Assembly: GCF_007744675.1 (NCBI RefSeq)
Contig: NZ_CP036269.1
Location: 6,189,046-6,253,045 of the forward strand
Length of the DNA: 64,000 nt
From: Gimesia alba
Lineage (GTDB): Bacteria; Planctomycetota; Planctomycetia; Planctomycetales; Planctomycetaceae
Direction of reading: 5' to 3'
Shown here: one piece after another, positions 1 to 8,371 of the stretch
Layout: each line of letters opens with the position of its first letter
Numbering within the stretch: the first letter of the stretch is position 1
Made by a program: the position numbers and the translations under genes
The notes under the pieces: generated by a model
The model's database searches: none
Seen by the model: the letters and a program-made list of their open reading frames with translations, nothing else
Told to the model about the DNA's origin: nothing

Positions 1-104
1 CAGATCAGGTGTTAGGAAAAGCCTGGGCACACCCGGTGGTCTGTGGCGGAAAACTTTATCTACGCGAGCAGGATGTTCTGATGTGCTACGATCTGAAAGA
101 ATAA
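1..104 (+). CDS. C-terminal end of a PQQ-like beta-propeller protein (partial)
   Basis: The frame is open from the window edge and stops with TAA at 102-104. The last residues include [15 protein letters not shown] followed by LMCYDLKE. That pattern (a blade strand with 'GGKLYLR' and a final 'L.CYDL') is typical of the closing blade of the PQQ/BamB-like beta-propeller proteins common in planctomycetes. Only about 33 residues are visible, so the call rests on a short motif. A strong terminator follows 28 bases later. Confidence 0.55.
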   Translation, partial: DQVLGKAWAHPVVCGGKLYLREQDVLMCYDLKE

Positions 105-131
105 TCTCAGATCAACTAGTGATCTTACTCG

Positions 132-168
132 AAAAGCTCTGTCGATTTTCCTCGACAGAGCTTTTTTC
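132..168 (+). terminator. Rho-independent terminator
   Basis: A 13-bp perfect stem (133-145 with 152-164, core GCTCTGTCGA) with a six-base loop is followed by a T run. It ends the beta-propeller gene. Confidence 0.85.
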
Positions 169-272
169 ATTCTCTCGGGGAGACGCTCAACTAAGAATTC
201 AGGTTGACTCATTCAGAATCACCGGATTCGATCAGAACACGACTTCCTGCACAGCATCTGCTCAAAGTCTGC

Positions 273-1067
273 TTAACCTGCCGCGTTTTTAAATTTGCTC
301 AGGTCAATTTTTCCGTTGCCTTCCACGGGTAATTTTCCGTTGGGACAGTATCGGGAACGGGCAACACTGGAGGCAATATTATAAGTGTAAACCGCATCCT
401 GACGAATCAGAAAGATGACCGTCCCTTTGTTTTGTGCACCGATTTTGTCGAGTAATTCCACAAAAGGTAAGCTCTTTCTCAAATCGTCTCGGCGCACTCG
501 TAAGTCTTTTGACGGGCCATCCAGAACCAGAATTCCATTTTTCGTACATTCAATAAAAGTGGGATTCAGATCTACGCCCGTACCACCTGGCTGAATTCGA
601 ACTTCTGCAGCGACCGGGTTTTCCCGTTTGTTTAATTCGACTTTGAGTTTATCGATTTCCTTTTGCAATTCCATTGGATCGTCTTTGATCTCTTCGATCC
701 GCTTTTCCAGACGATTCGCTTCCGCCAGGAGTTTCACTTTTTCTTCCGGCGTAATGTCATTGGGAATTTTCGTTTTTTCCTGTTTGAGTTTCTTGAGCTC
801 TTCCAATGCCAGGATCAGTTCACGATTCAGTTTTGACAAATCTTCAATCTGGCTTTTGACTTCGTCAATTTCCTCTTGCTTCTCTGTAATCTTCTGTTGT
901 TCTTTTTCAAATTCTTCGGCGCGTTTCCAGACATCGTCCTGATTATCCATCTGACTCAGTGCCATGGCGGTGATCATCAGCGTCAGCACACCAATGACAC
1001 ATGCCAGAATACTCAGGAATGGAAACAGTGAAACCGTTTCTGTGTCGTCTTTCTTTTTCTTTACCAC
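273..1067 (-). CDS. ExbD/TolR/MotB-like membrane protein with a coiled coil
   Basis: 264 residues. A lysine-rich start is followed by one membrane segment at about residues 14-37 (FPFLSILACVIGVLTLMI), then a long, charged, heptad-like region at about 45-150, and a C-terminal globular domain. This is the architecture of the single-span partner of ExbB/TolQ-type proton channels. It sits 18 bases downstream of the ExbB-like gene on the same strand, so the two probably form a stator complex in the inner membrane that transmits force to the envelope. The long coiled coil is unusual compared with short classical ExbD, and I see no peptidoglycan-binding OmpA motif. Substrate or partner is unknown. 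Confidence 0.65.
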   Translation of the reverse strand: MVKKKKDDTETVSLFPFLSILACVIGVLTLMITAMALSQMDNQDDVWKRAEEFEKEQQKITEKQEEIDEVKSQIEDLSKLNRELILALEELKKLKQEKTKIPNDITPEEKVKLLAEANRLEKRIEEIKDDPMELQKEIDKLKVELNKRENPVAAEVRIQPGGTGVDLNPTFIECTKNGILVLDGPSKDLRVRRDDLRKSLPFVELLDKIGAQNKGTVIFLIRQDAVYTYNIASSVARSRYCPNGKLPVEGNGKIDLSKFKNAAG

Positions 1068-1085
1068 TGCATCACCACACTCTGG

Positions 1086-2558
1086 TTATCGTCTTTTCCG
1101 GGAATTCCCGAACAGTCCCCAGCGTTTGCGGGGGGCTTCTACCTGCTGGATCAGTACCTGCTTCTCGCCCAGATCCGTCAGTACGGTATTCAATCCGTTT
1201 AATCCCTGCTGAACCCCATTGAATGACTGAGTCAGCACGCCGGCCGCTTCGGCCATCTCCGTCGCTTCTCCGTTCATTTTATCCAGGTTTGCCGCGTGTG
1301 CTGACTGGATTTCGGTCATTTTCTCTTCGACCGTTTCCAGTTGCTTCACCACCTGTTGCACCTGATTCAGCTGTTCCTCCTGCTGGGCACGAATTTTTTC
1401 GTCGATTTTGCCCCAGGATTTCATCACGGACTGTGACAGGGTGCTCCCGATCCCTTCCAGTTTTTCAATCCAGGTCTGCAATTCGGCATGGTGGTTCGCC
1501 ATCGCTTTATCAATGGTTCGCTGGATCAGACGCCGATGATCCTTTTCATCACCGCCGCCGCCAACATGATCGCTTTCCTTCAGCCGCTTCAACAGGTTTT
1601 CATTACAGTATTCATCCACCCAGTTGAGCAGGTCCTCTTCCGATTTCTGCATCGAGCTACTGGGAAACATCACCAGCATACTCATTACCAGCGCGACCAG
1701 TGTCGTATCAAAGGCAGTCGACAAGCCGCCAGTCACATTCCCCAGCGAATCTTTCAGCGCGGAAATATCCTCGGCTTGATCCATACCCCCAGCGAAGCCC
1801 CCCACAGCGGCACTAATCCCGATCACAGTACCAATGAACCCCAAAATCGGAATCGCCCAAATGAAGACTTTAAGAATGGTATAACTGGAATCGACGGCCG
1901 TGGCATCAATTTCTGATTGTGACTGCAGCCGGTTCGAAACCTCCGCACTGCTTTTCAAGACACTGAAATGCTCCAGCCCTCTTAAAACCCGGTTTACCAG
2001 AAAACTTTCTCGCGGATCGACGGGCAGGTTTTTGACGTGCTCGATGAATTTGGAAACGGTCTTCTCGGAAATATCCTCGGAAATATCGGTTGGCAGCGTA
2101 TCAAACAGCATCGAATCCTTCTGTTTGGACAGCTTGCGGGATTTCAAGATCAGAATCGTCGCTGACCAACTCATCAAAAAGACCAGTGCGAACGGAACCC
2201 AGCCTCGATCTAAAAACAATTCCCCCAGGTAATAGCTCCGAAAAGGGAACATGAGCACGAGAAAGACGACAGAAGACGCAATCGCAATCACCCCACTCTT
2301 GGAGAGGCTCACCTCTGTACCATCGGCCCAACCACTGGAAACATCTTTCTTCCCTCCCCGACTGCTGGTCGATGATCTGCTTGAAGAACCTCCGGCTGCT
2401 GAACTCGTCACATCGATTGACGTGTCAATGATCGGTGTTTCCGGTTTTTTGACCAGCATCGTATGATGGCAGTAAGGGCAGCGAACTTTCTTACCTACAT
2501 TTTCATCTCGAACTTTGAGCTTTTTAGAACATTTTTCACAGGGAAACTGGAAATACAT
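1086..2558 (-). CDS. MotA/TolQ/ExbB family proton channel with N-terminal zinc ribbon
   Basis: 490 residues. The N-terminus has two CxxC pairs (C7/C10 and C27/C30), a small zinc ribbon that normally recognises nothing enzymatic. After a Ser/Gly-rich linker come four membrane spans (about 88-108, 120-137, 228-255 and 275-300). The last two carry the family pattern IPILGFIGTVIGISAAVGGF and the Thr-rich 'STAFDTTLVALV' stretch expected for ExbB/TolQ/MotA channels. A cytoplasmic coiled-coil tail runs from about 345 to 470. It is the first gene of a two-gene minus-strand operon with the ExbD-like protein. The zinc-ribbon fusion is the odd part; it is a recurrent add-on in planctomycete membrane proteins. 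Confidence 0.75.
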   Translation of the reverse strand: MYFQFPCEKCSKKLKVRDENVGKKVRCPYCHHTMLVKKPETPIIDTSIDVTSSAAGGSSSRSSTSSRGGKKDVSSGWADGTEVSLSKSGVIAIASSVVFLVLMFPFRSYYLGELFLDRGWVPFALVFLMSWSATILILKSRKLSKQKDSMLFDTLPTDISEDISEKTVSKFIEHVKNLPVDPRESFLVNRVLRGLEHFSVLKSSAEVSNRLQSQSEIDATAVDSSYTILKVFIWAIPILGFIGTVIGISAAVGGFAGGMDQAEDISALKDSLGNVTGGLSTAFDTTLVALVMSMLVMFPSSSMQKSEEDLLNWVDEYCNENLLKRLKESDHVGGGGDEKDHRRLIQRTIDKAMANHHAELQTWIEKLEGIGSTLSQSVMKSWGKIDEKIRAQQEEQLNQVQQVVKQLETVEEKMTEIQSAHAANLDKMNGEATEMAEAAGVLTQSFNGVQQGLNGLNTVLTDLGEKQVLIQQVEAPRKRWGLFGNSRKRR

Positions 2559-2952
2559 GGAAGGAACCCCGGGGAGTTGTAATCTTTTAGTGGAGTGACG
2601 TTTGGAAAAGATTCCAAGTGGAAATCATTCCTTCCAGTTTATCCAAGCTGTCGTCGACTCTAAAGTCAACAGGCTGCCGCATTCTTTGAAACTCACCAAA
2701 GAGCTTGTTTTTTAAGGGTCTACCCCTACTCCAGCAAGCCGCAACTACACAAACAGACACTTCTCCTGGGTCAATTATGAAAAATCCGTCTCCAAGCTTG
2801 TTAATTAAGATCTAAATTCATCAGAATACACGAGATAAGAACAATTCGTTATACTGAGGGCAGCTCGAAGTAAATTCATCAAAACACAATCTGTTCTTTA
2901 CCCGACGACGTTTCGAGCGGAGATGAGATCCTTAAAAATAGAAAATTAATAC
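2559..2952. other. Divergent intergenic region
   Basis: 394 bases separate the diverging ExbB-like and ROK genes, so promoters for both should lie here. The only recognisable element is TATACT at 2850-2855, a possible -10 box for the plus-strand operon, with no convincing -35 box at the right distance. I see no RNA gene or repeat. Confidence 0.4.
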
Positions 2953-3975
2953 ATGTCTACTGAATCACCAGAAACTGCGAACCGCTACTGGGCCGGGTTC
3001 GATCTGGGCGGCACGAAAATGCTGGCCAAAATTTTCGATTCTCAATACAAAACTCTCGGAAAGAAGCGCAGAAAAACCAAAGGCCACGCGGGTGTTGAAT
3101 TGGGCCTGGAACGGATGGTGCAGACGATCCATCAGGCATTAGAAGAAGCAGGGCTGACTCCTAACGAATTGGCGGGAATTGGCGTTGGTTGTCCCGGGCC
3201 GCTGGACTTGGAAAACGGGATTATCTTCGAAGCGCCCAACTTAGGCTGGTATAACGCCCCTGTGAAAGAGGTATTGGAAAAAGCCTTCGGCTGCCCTGTC
3301 GTCCTCTGTAATGATGTCGATGCCGGTGTCTATGGTGAGTATCGCTTCGGTGCGGCGAAAGGTTCGACCTCTGCCATTGGTATCTTTCCCGGTACAGGAA
3401 TTGGAGGAGGCGCCGTTTATCGTGGTCATCTGATTCAGGGCAGCAAAAGCTCTTGCATGGAAATAGGGCACATCAAAGTATTACCTGAAGGTCCGGAATG
3501 TGGTTGCGGCCAACATGGTTGCCTGGAAGTCCTCGCCAGCCGTCTGGCTATTTCAGCTGCAGCCGCCCAGGCCGCCTACCGAGGTGACGCCCCGACCCTG
3601 CGATCTATGGTCGGGACTGACATTTCCGATATTCGCAGCGGCATTCTTGCCTCTGCCATCAAAGGCGGCGATCGAAGTGTCGAAAAAATCATTCTCCGCG
3701 CTGCAGAATACATTGGAATCGCTGCCGGGAACATGGTCCATATCTTTTCGCCTGAAGTCATTGTTCTAGGAGGCGGGCTGGTGGAAGCGATGCCTGATCT
3801 GTTTGTGCCGGCAGTCGCTGAAGCCACGCGCCACAATGTGATGCCGACTTTTAAGGATTCGTTTAAAGTCGTTGCCGCACAGTTGGGAGATGACTCCTCA
3901 GTGATGGGAGTCGCAGCCTGGGCTCGGACCGTGATTCAGGAAACGAAATCGTTAAATAATGAAACCAAAGTATGA
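2953..3975 (+). CDS. ROK family sugar kinase (glucokinase-like)
   Basis: 340 residues. The phosphate-binding DLGGTK motif is at 17-22, the catalytic aspartate is probably D121 in CNDVDAGVYGEY, and the ROK zinc site is intact: EIGH at 170-173 plus CGCGQHGC at 183-190. ROK kinases phosphorylate glucose or related hexoses in the cytoplasm, usually with ATP. It is the first gene of an operon with ppx and ppk1; its stop overlaps the next start by four bases (ATGA). That context hints that the phosphate donor or physiological role may involve polyphosphate. However, as I know the family, actinobacterial polyphosphate glucokinases lack the CxCG zinc motif seen here, so ATP remains the default donor. 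Confidence 0.85.
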   Translation: MSTESPETANRYWAGFDLGGTKMLAKIFDSQYKTLGKKRRKTKGHAGVELGLERMVQTIHQALEEAGLTPNELAGIGVGCPGPLDLENGIIFEAPNLGWYNAPVKEVLEKAFGCPVVLCNDVDAGVYGEYRFGAAKGSTSAIGIFPGTGIGGGAVYRGHLIQGSKSSCMEIGHIKVLPEGPECGCGQHGCLEVLASRLAISAAAAQAAYRGDAPTLRSMVGTDISDIRSGILASAIKGGDRSVEKIILRAAEYIGIAAGNMVHIFSPEVIVLGGGLVEAMPDLFVPAVAEATRHNVMPTFKDSFKVVAAQLGDDSSVMGVAAWARTVIQETKSLNNETKV

Positions 3976-5588
3976 ATACAAAAGATTCCGCGTTGACTGA
4001 AACAACCGCCAGTTCCAATCGTCCTGAATCTGACCCCAATCGCCTGATTGCGGTCATCGATATCGGTACCGGCGCGATTCGAATGGCAATCGCAGAGATT
4101 AAAGCAGACGGAACCGTCTATGCTCTGGAAAGGCTGTCTCAGGCAGTCACGCTGGGAAAAGATACATTTCAGACGCGTAATATCCAGAAATCGACGATGG
4201 AAGAATGCGTTCGAATTCTCAAAAGTTACCGCCGAAGATTAGATGAATATCAAATCAACCGGGATGATCAGATTCGGGTTGTCGCCACCAGTGCGGTCCG
4301 CGAAGCAGATAATCGACTGGCATTTACAGACCGCATTTTCATCGCCACCGGTTTCGAAGTTTCTCCCCTGGACGAAGCGGAAGTCAACCGAATTACCTAC
4401 CAGGGTATTCGTCCCTATCTGGCAGCTAAGCCAAATCTGGATGAAGCCCAGACCATCGTCACGGAGATCGGCGGAGGCACGACCGAACTGCTGCTGGTAC
4501 AAAACGGCAATGTGTTGTTCTCCAGTAATTACCGTCTGGGGGCGTTGCGTCTGCGTGAAATGCTCAAAGGCTATCGCGTGCCTTTGTCCAAAGAACGTAC
4601 GATTATGGAAAATCAGATTGAACGCGTGATCCAGCAAATCGTACATGAAGTTCCAGCGGACAAATCGATCAAACTGGTTGTGCTAGGTGGTGACGTACGG
4701 TTTGCCCTGGCTCAATTACGTCCTGAGGATGAAATTCCAGAACCCGGGAATTCACTAGATGAACTGGATCGGCTCAAAGTTTCTGAACTCAGTAAGTTTA
4801 CCGACCAAATTCTGCAGAAAAACGAAGACGAACTGGTACAAACCTACCATCTGGCATTCACCGATGCAGAAACCCTGGGCCCTGCTCTGTTGGCTTATAC
4901 CAAGCTGGCCCAGGCATATAAGCTGAAACATATTTACGTCACCAAAGCCAACTTTCGAGACGGACTGCTCAAAGAAATGGCCGATCAGAGTACCTGGTCG
5001 GATGAGTTTTACACACAGGTTATCCGTTCGACGATTGATTTCGGGAAACGCTTTGATTTTGATGAAACACACGCACGCCACGTTGCTTTTCTGGCAGACA
5101 CTCTGTTCCAGTCGCTGCAAAACGAACACAAACTCGATTTACGGAATCGCCTGCTGTTATACACGGCTGCGTTACTGCATGAAATCGGCATCTATGTGAA
5201 TCAACGTGGTTACCATAAACACTCGATGTATCTAATCAGCAATGGAAATCTATTTGGACTGGGACAGGCCGACTTATTACTGGTGGCATTAATCGCGCGC
5301 TACCATCGGCGGGCCTCTCCCAAAGCAACGCATGAGGGATATTCAACACTGGATCGTTTCAGTCGGATTGCCATCGCTAAGATGGCAGCGATCCTGAGGG
5401 TCGCCGATGCATTGGATTATTCATACAGTCAACGCGTTCAGGAAATTGAATGTGAGATTACGCAGGGGCAGTTGATTATTTCGATTCCCCATGTAGAAGA
5501 CGTTTCCCTGGAACAAATCGCGTTGGTCGAAAAAGGACCTTTGTTCGAAGAAGTCTTCGGACTGAAAGTGCATTTGAGAAAAAAATAA
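3972..5588 (+). CDS. ppx: Ppx/GppA family exopolyphosphatase
   Basis: 538 residues. The N-terminal actin-like ATPase fold shows a phosphate loop VIDIGTGAIRM (a variant of the usual DIGSNS) and the second loop EIGGGTTELLLV. The C-terminal third is an HD-type domain with HARHVAFLADTLF and LLHEIGIYVN followed by HKHSMYLI. The protein should hydrolyse polyphosphate from the end, or pppGpp. Length matches two-domain Ppx proteins of about 500 residues. The start overlaps the ROK stop by four bases, so translation is probably coupled. ppk1 follows 81 bases later, placing synthesis and degradation of polyphosphate in one transcript. Confidence 0.88.
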   Translation: MNTKDSALTETTASSNRPESDPNRLIAVIDIGTGAIRMAIAEIKADGTVYALERLSQAVTLGKDTFQTRNIQKSTMEECVRILKSYRRRLDEYQINRDDQIRVVATSAVREADNRLAFTDRIFIATGFEVSPLDEAEVNRITYQGIRPYLAAKPNLDEAQTIVTEIGGGTTELLLVQNGNVLFSSNYRLGALRLREMLKGYRVPLSKERTIMENQIERVIQQIVHEVPADKSIKLVVLGGDVRFALAQLRPEDEIPEPGNSLDELDRLKVSELSKFTDQILQKNEDELVQTYHLAFTDAETLGPALLAYTKLAQAYKLKHIYVTKANFRDGLLKEMADQSTWSDEFYTQVIRSTIDFGKRFDFDETHARHVAFLADTLFQSLQNEHKLDLRNRLLLYTAALLHEIGIYVNQRGYHKHSMYLISNGNLFGLGQADLLLVALIARYHRRASPKATHEGYSTLDRFSRIAIAKMAAILRVADALDYSYSQRVQEIECEITQGQLIISIPHVEDVSLEQIALVEKGPLFEEVFGLKVHLRKK

Positions 5589-5606
5589 CAGGTCGCAATC
5601 GTTGCA

Positions 5607-5626
5607 GCGACAGTGCCTCCTGTCGC
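5607..5626 (+). other. Intercistronic hairpin between ppx and ppk1
   Basis: GCGACAG at 5607-5613 pairs perfectly with CTGTCGC at 5620-5626 around a six-base loop. No T run follows, so it is not an intrinsic terminator. It could stabilise or process the mRNA between the two cistrons; that role is inference. Confidence 0.3.
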
Positions 5627-5669
5627 CGCCCCATGAAAATAATCAACTTACTCATATAACAGGTTTCGC

Positions 5670-7790
5670 ATGGCCCCTAAAGCTTCGAAATATCTCAACC
5701 GGGAATTAAGCTGGCTGGAATTTAATCAGCGAGTATTAGATGAAGCCCATGACCCCGACATTCCCCTGCTGGAACGGCTGAAATTTCTGGCCATTACCAG
5801 TTCGAACCTGGATGAATTTTTCATGGTCCGCGTCGGCGGACTCCATTTACTACAGGCCAGCGGAAATACGACATCCGATCCGTCCGGGATGACTCCCAAA
5901 GAAACACTGGATGCCATCAGCCTGCGAGCGCATCATATGATGGTGGAACAATATCAGTGTCTCCTGAAAGAAATTGAGCCCCCTCTGGCCGAAGCCGGAT
6001 TTCAAAGGGCAAATCCACAGGAACTGACGGATGCGCAACGGCGAATTGTCGAACATGTTTTCAGAGATGAAATTTATCCCGTGCTGACCCCCATGGCGGT
6101 CACGTCTGATATGGAATTCCCCTATCTGGTAAATCACACATTGAATCTCGTGGTTCGCCTGGCACCGGATGAAAAATCGGAAACACCACAGGATCGGTTT
6201 GCCATTATCCCGTTTGGGAGACCAGAATTTCGGTTTATCACACTCCCTTCGGAAGGCGGCTATCAGTATTTACCATTAGAAGACGCCGTCTGCCTGTTTG
6301 TCGAACAATATTTTGGAGGTGAGCATGTCCTGGAAAGTATTCCTTTCCGTGTCACCAAAAATGCCGACGTCAGTTTGCAGGATGAATTTGCCTCTGATCT
6401 ATTGCACCAGATGGAGGACATGCTCGATCAACGGAAGCAGGGAGATTGTATCCGGCTGGAAATTGCTGAAGCCGTCTCGGTAGAGACGTTGGAATTCCTG
6501 GAGCGGGGTTTAGGCGTTCTCGATGAAAACGTCTATCGGATTCCCGGTCCACTGGATCTCACCGCGTTTATGCGGTTGACGGACATTTCGGGGTTTGATG
6601 CGCAGAAAGATGTGAGCTGGCCTCCTCAACCTTCGCCTGAAGTGAATCCTCGGATCAGCATGTTCGAGAATATTTCTCAGCAGGACATTCTGTTATGCCA
6701 TCCCTATGAAAGCTTTGAACCGGTTGTCCGATTGATTGAAGAAGCAGCCGTGGACCCGGATGTACTGGCGATTAAACAGATTTTGTATCGCACCAGCAAG
6801 CGCAGTCCGATTGTCGCCGCCCTGATTCGCGCCGCGGAACAAGGCAAGCATGTGACCGCCATCGTGGAACTCAAAGCACGCTTTGATGAAGCACGCAACA
6901 TCGAATGGGCCAAAAATCTGGAGCACGCGGGCGTGCAGGTCATCTACGGCGTCAAAGGGCTCAAAACACACGCCAAAGTCTGCTGTATTGTCCGTCGTGA
7001 ACCGCAGGGAATTCAACGCTATCTGCACTTCGGTACGGGTAATTACAACGATGCCACCTCGAAAATCTATAGCGACATCAGTTATTTCACTTGCGACGAA
7101 TTTTTGGCCTCGGATGCAATCAACTTCTTCAATTCAATTACCGGTTATTCTTTACCTCAGAAATATCAGAAGCTGGAAGCGGCCCCCATCAGCTTACGAG
7201 ATAAAATCCTGGACCTGATTCATCACGAGACCGAACGCAAAAAACAGGGACAGAAAGCGCGGATTATCGCCAAGGTTAATTCACTGGTTGACCCGGAAAT
7301 CATCAATGCCTTGTACGAAGCATCGGAAGCGGGTGTCAAAATCAAACTGAATATTCGCGGCATCTGCTGCCTGCGGCCCGGCGTTTCCAAATTGAGTAAG
7401 AATATCGAAGTGGTCAGCATTATCGACCGCTTCCTGGAACACGCGCGGATTTTGTATTTCTATCACGGCGGCGACGAACGGGTTTTCATTTCCAGTGCTG
7501 ACTGGATGCCTCGCAACCTGGATCGGCGAGTGGAATTACTGGTTCCCATTGAAGAAGAAAATTGTCATCGGAAAGTGATTAAGATTCTGAACACCTATTT
7601 TGAAGATAACGCCAAGGCCCGTGTCCTGAATAGTGATGGCGTCTACGAGCGCATTACTCCGAACAAGGAAAAGAACCTCGTTCGCTGTCAGCAAGTGCTG
7701 TATGAAGAAGCAGTGGCAGCAATCAAGCAGGCAGAAAAAGCAGGTCGTACCGTCTTCGAACCACATATGGCACCCGAAGACCAGAAATAG
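5670..7790 (+). CDS. ppk1: Polyphosphate kinase 1
   Basis: 706 residues, the normal Ppk1 length. The N-domain begins with YLNRELSWLEFNQRVLDEA, a near-invariant Ppk1 signature. The autophosphorylated histidine is H453 in LHFGTGNYND, and the second essential histidine is H599 in FYHGGDERVFISSADW, followed by MPRNLDRRVEL. The enzyme reversibly transfers the ATP gamma-phosphate to growing inorganic polyphosphate at the membrane or nucleoid. Together with the upstream Ppx and ROK kinase it forms a polyphosphate synthesis/use module. No PHO-type operator was recognised upstream. Confidence 0.97.
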   Translation: MAPKASKYLNRELSWLEFNQRVLDEAHDPDIPLLERLKFLAITSSNLDEFFMVRVGGLHLLQASGNTTSDPSGMTPKETLDAISLRAHHMMVEQYQCLLKEIEPPLAEAGFQRANPQELTDAQRRIVEHVFRDEIYPVLTPMAVTSDMEFPYLVNHTLNLVVRLAPDEKSETPQDRFAIIPFGRPEFRFITLPSEGGYQYLPLEDAVCLFVEQYFGGEHVLESIPFRVTKNADVSLQDEFASDLLHQMEDMLDQRKQGDCIRLEIAEAVSVETLEFLERGLGVLDENVYRIPGPLDLTAFMRLTDISGFDAQKDVSWPPQPSPEVNPRISMFENISQQDILLCHPYESFEPVVRLIEEAAVDPDVLAIKQILYRTSKRSPIVAALIRAAEQGKHVTAIVELKARFDEARNIEWAKNLEHAGVQVIYGVKGLKTHAKVCCIVRREPQGIQRYLHFGTGNYNDATSKIYSDISYFTCDEFLASDAINFFNSITGYSLPQKYQKLEAAPISLRDKILDLIHHETERKKQGQKARIIAKVNSLVDPEIINALYEASEAGVKIKLNIRGICCLRPGVSKLSKNIEVVSIIDRFLEHARILYFYHGGDERVFISSADWMPRNLDRRVELLVPIEEENCHRKVIKILNTYFEDNAKARVLNSDGVYERITPNKEKNLVRCQQVLYEEAVAAIKQAEKAGRTVFEPHMAPEDQK

Positions 7791-8127
7791 ACCGAACCAC
7801 TTGCGAACCTCGTGTGTCACTACACAGGAAATCAGTACTTTTTTGCAGAATGAAGTTGCGAAATATCACGCTGTGTGAAATTCTGATGAATCGATAAATC
7901 CATATCCTGTTCAGACAGAATAGGTTACGGATGACAGCTTTTACCGGTTCCGAGAATTTCCTCGAGTTCACTGCAAAAAGGTATTGCCTCAATCTGGGGA
8001 ATGGTAAAAATAAGAGTAGATCATGTCTCGCACCCACGCAGTGCGATAGGACTAAAGCCTGTGTTCTAGTTGGAGCTACATACCGATGAAGAAACAGGGA
8101 GTTTATCCAAGAAAAGGAGGTGATTGA

Positions 8128-8169
8128 GTGGACAGTTATTGTTGTAGCCAGAAAGGTGGTTGTTCTTAG
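8128..8169 (+). CDS. Cysteine-rich 13-residue micro-ORF
   Basis: GTG at 8128 lies about five bases after the extended Shine-Dalgarno sequence and opens a frame encoding MDSYCCSQKGGCS, stopping with TAG at 8167. Three of 13 residues are cysteine. A second frame is also open through the hairpin (stop TGA at 8207; it would read ...WTVIVVARKVVV...), but it lacks a well-placed start codon. The product could be a metal-binding micropeptide or a leader whose translation governs the RNA fold. No structural gene follows on this strand, so a classical attenuator for a downstream operon is unlikely. Confidence 0.35.
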   Translation: MDSYCCSQKGGCS

Positions 8170-8240
8170 CGACTACTGGCGGGTTGTCATCGACAACCAC
8201 CACTCGTGAGGATCACCTCGATCCTAACGAAAATTGAACG

Positions 8241-8279
8241 GAGGCTGACCTGCCTGAGCGTAGGTCAGCCTCTCTTTTT
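8241..8279 (+). terminator. Rho-independent terminator of the small RNA unit
   Basis: An 11-bp perfect stem (GAGGCTGACCT 8241-8251 with AGGTCAGCCTC 8262-8272) is followed by CTTTTT. Confidence 0.85.
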
Positions 8280-8298
8280 AAAAGTTTGCAGTGCCTGC

Positions 8299-8342
8299 AA
8301 AAAAACAGCACCGGAATCATTTTCCGGTGCTGTTTTTTTTTT
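8299..8342. terminator. Bidirectional terminator
   Basis: A 12-bp stem (ACAGCACCGGAA with TTCCGGTGCTGT) is flanked by seven A on the left and ten T on the right. It can end transcription from both sides: the small RNA unit and the convergent oxidoreductase gene. Confidence 0.88.
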
Positions 8343-8371
8343 GATCAATCTGCTGACTCGTTGCAGTTGCC

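Larger units (their letters stand above)
8112..8279 (+). ncRNA. Candidate structured small RNA with maskable Shine-Dalgarno sequence
   Basis: Direct reading shows nested complementarity. AAAAGGAGGTGAT (8112-8124) is an extended ribosome binding site, 12 bases of which match the complement of the bacterial 16S 3' tail. GGATCACCTC (8210-8219) is identical to that tail, and its ATCACCTC pairs with GAGGTGAT (8117-8124). Inside, GGTGGTTGT (8155-8163) pairs perfectly with ACAACCACC (8193-8201), but GGTTGTC (8182-8188) competes for the same strand, GACAACC (8192-8198). A strong terminator closes the unit. The layout suggests a switchable RNA, or a small mRNA whose start site can be hidden. Promoter and 5' end are unknown. 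No known RNA family was recognised with certainty. Confidence 0.45.
7791..8371. other. Intergenic region holding a small RNA unit and two terminators
   Basis: 581 bases between ppk1 and the convergent oxidoreductase gene. The first ~320 bases show nothing clear (a weak TTGCCT / TAAAAA pair near 7984 and 8005 with a short spacer). The second half carries the structured region, micro-ORF and terminators listed separately. Confidence 0.5.

Noticed and set aside
8129-8209. The alternative frame ...WTVIVVARKVVV... through the hairpin region as the coding frame
   Set aside because: It lacks a start codon at a suitable distance from the Shine-Dalgarno sequence, whereas the 13-codon frame has one. 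It remains a minor possibility.
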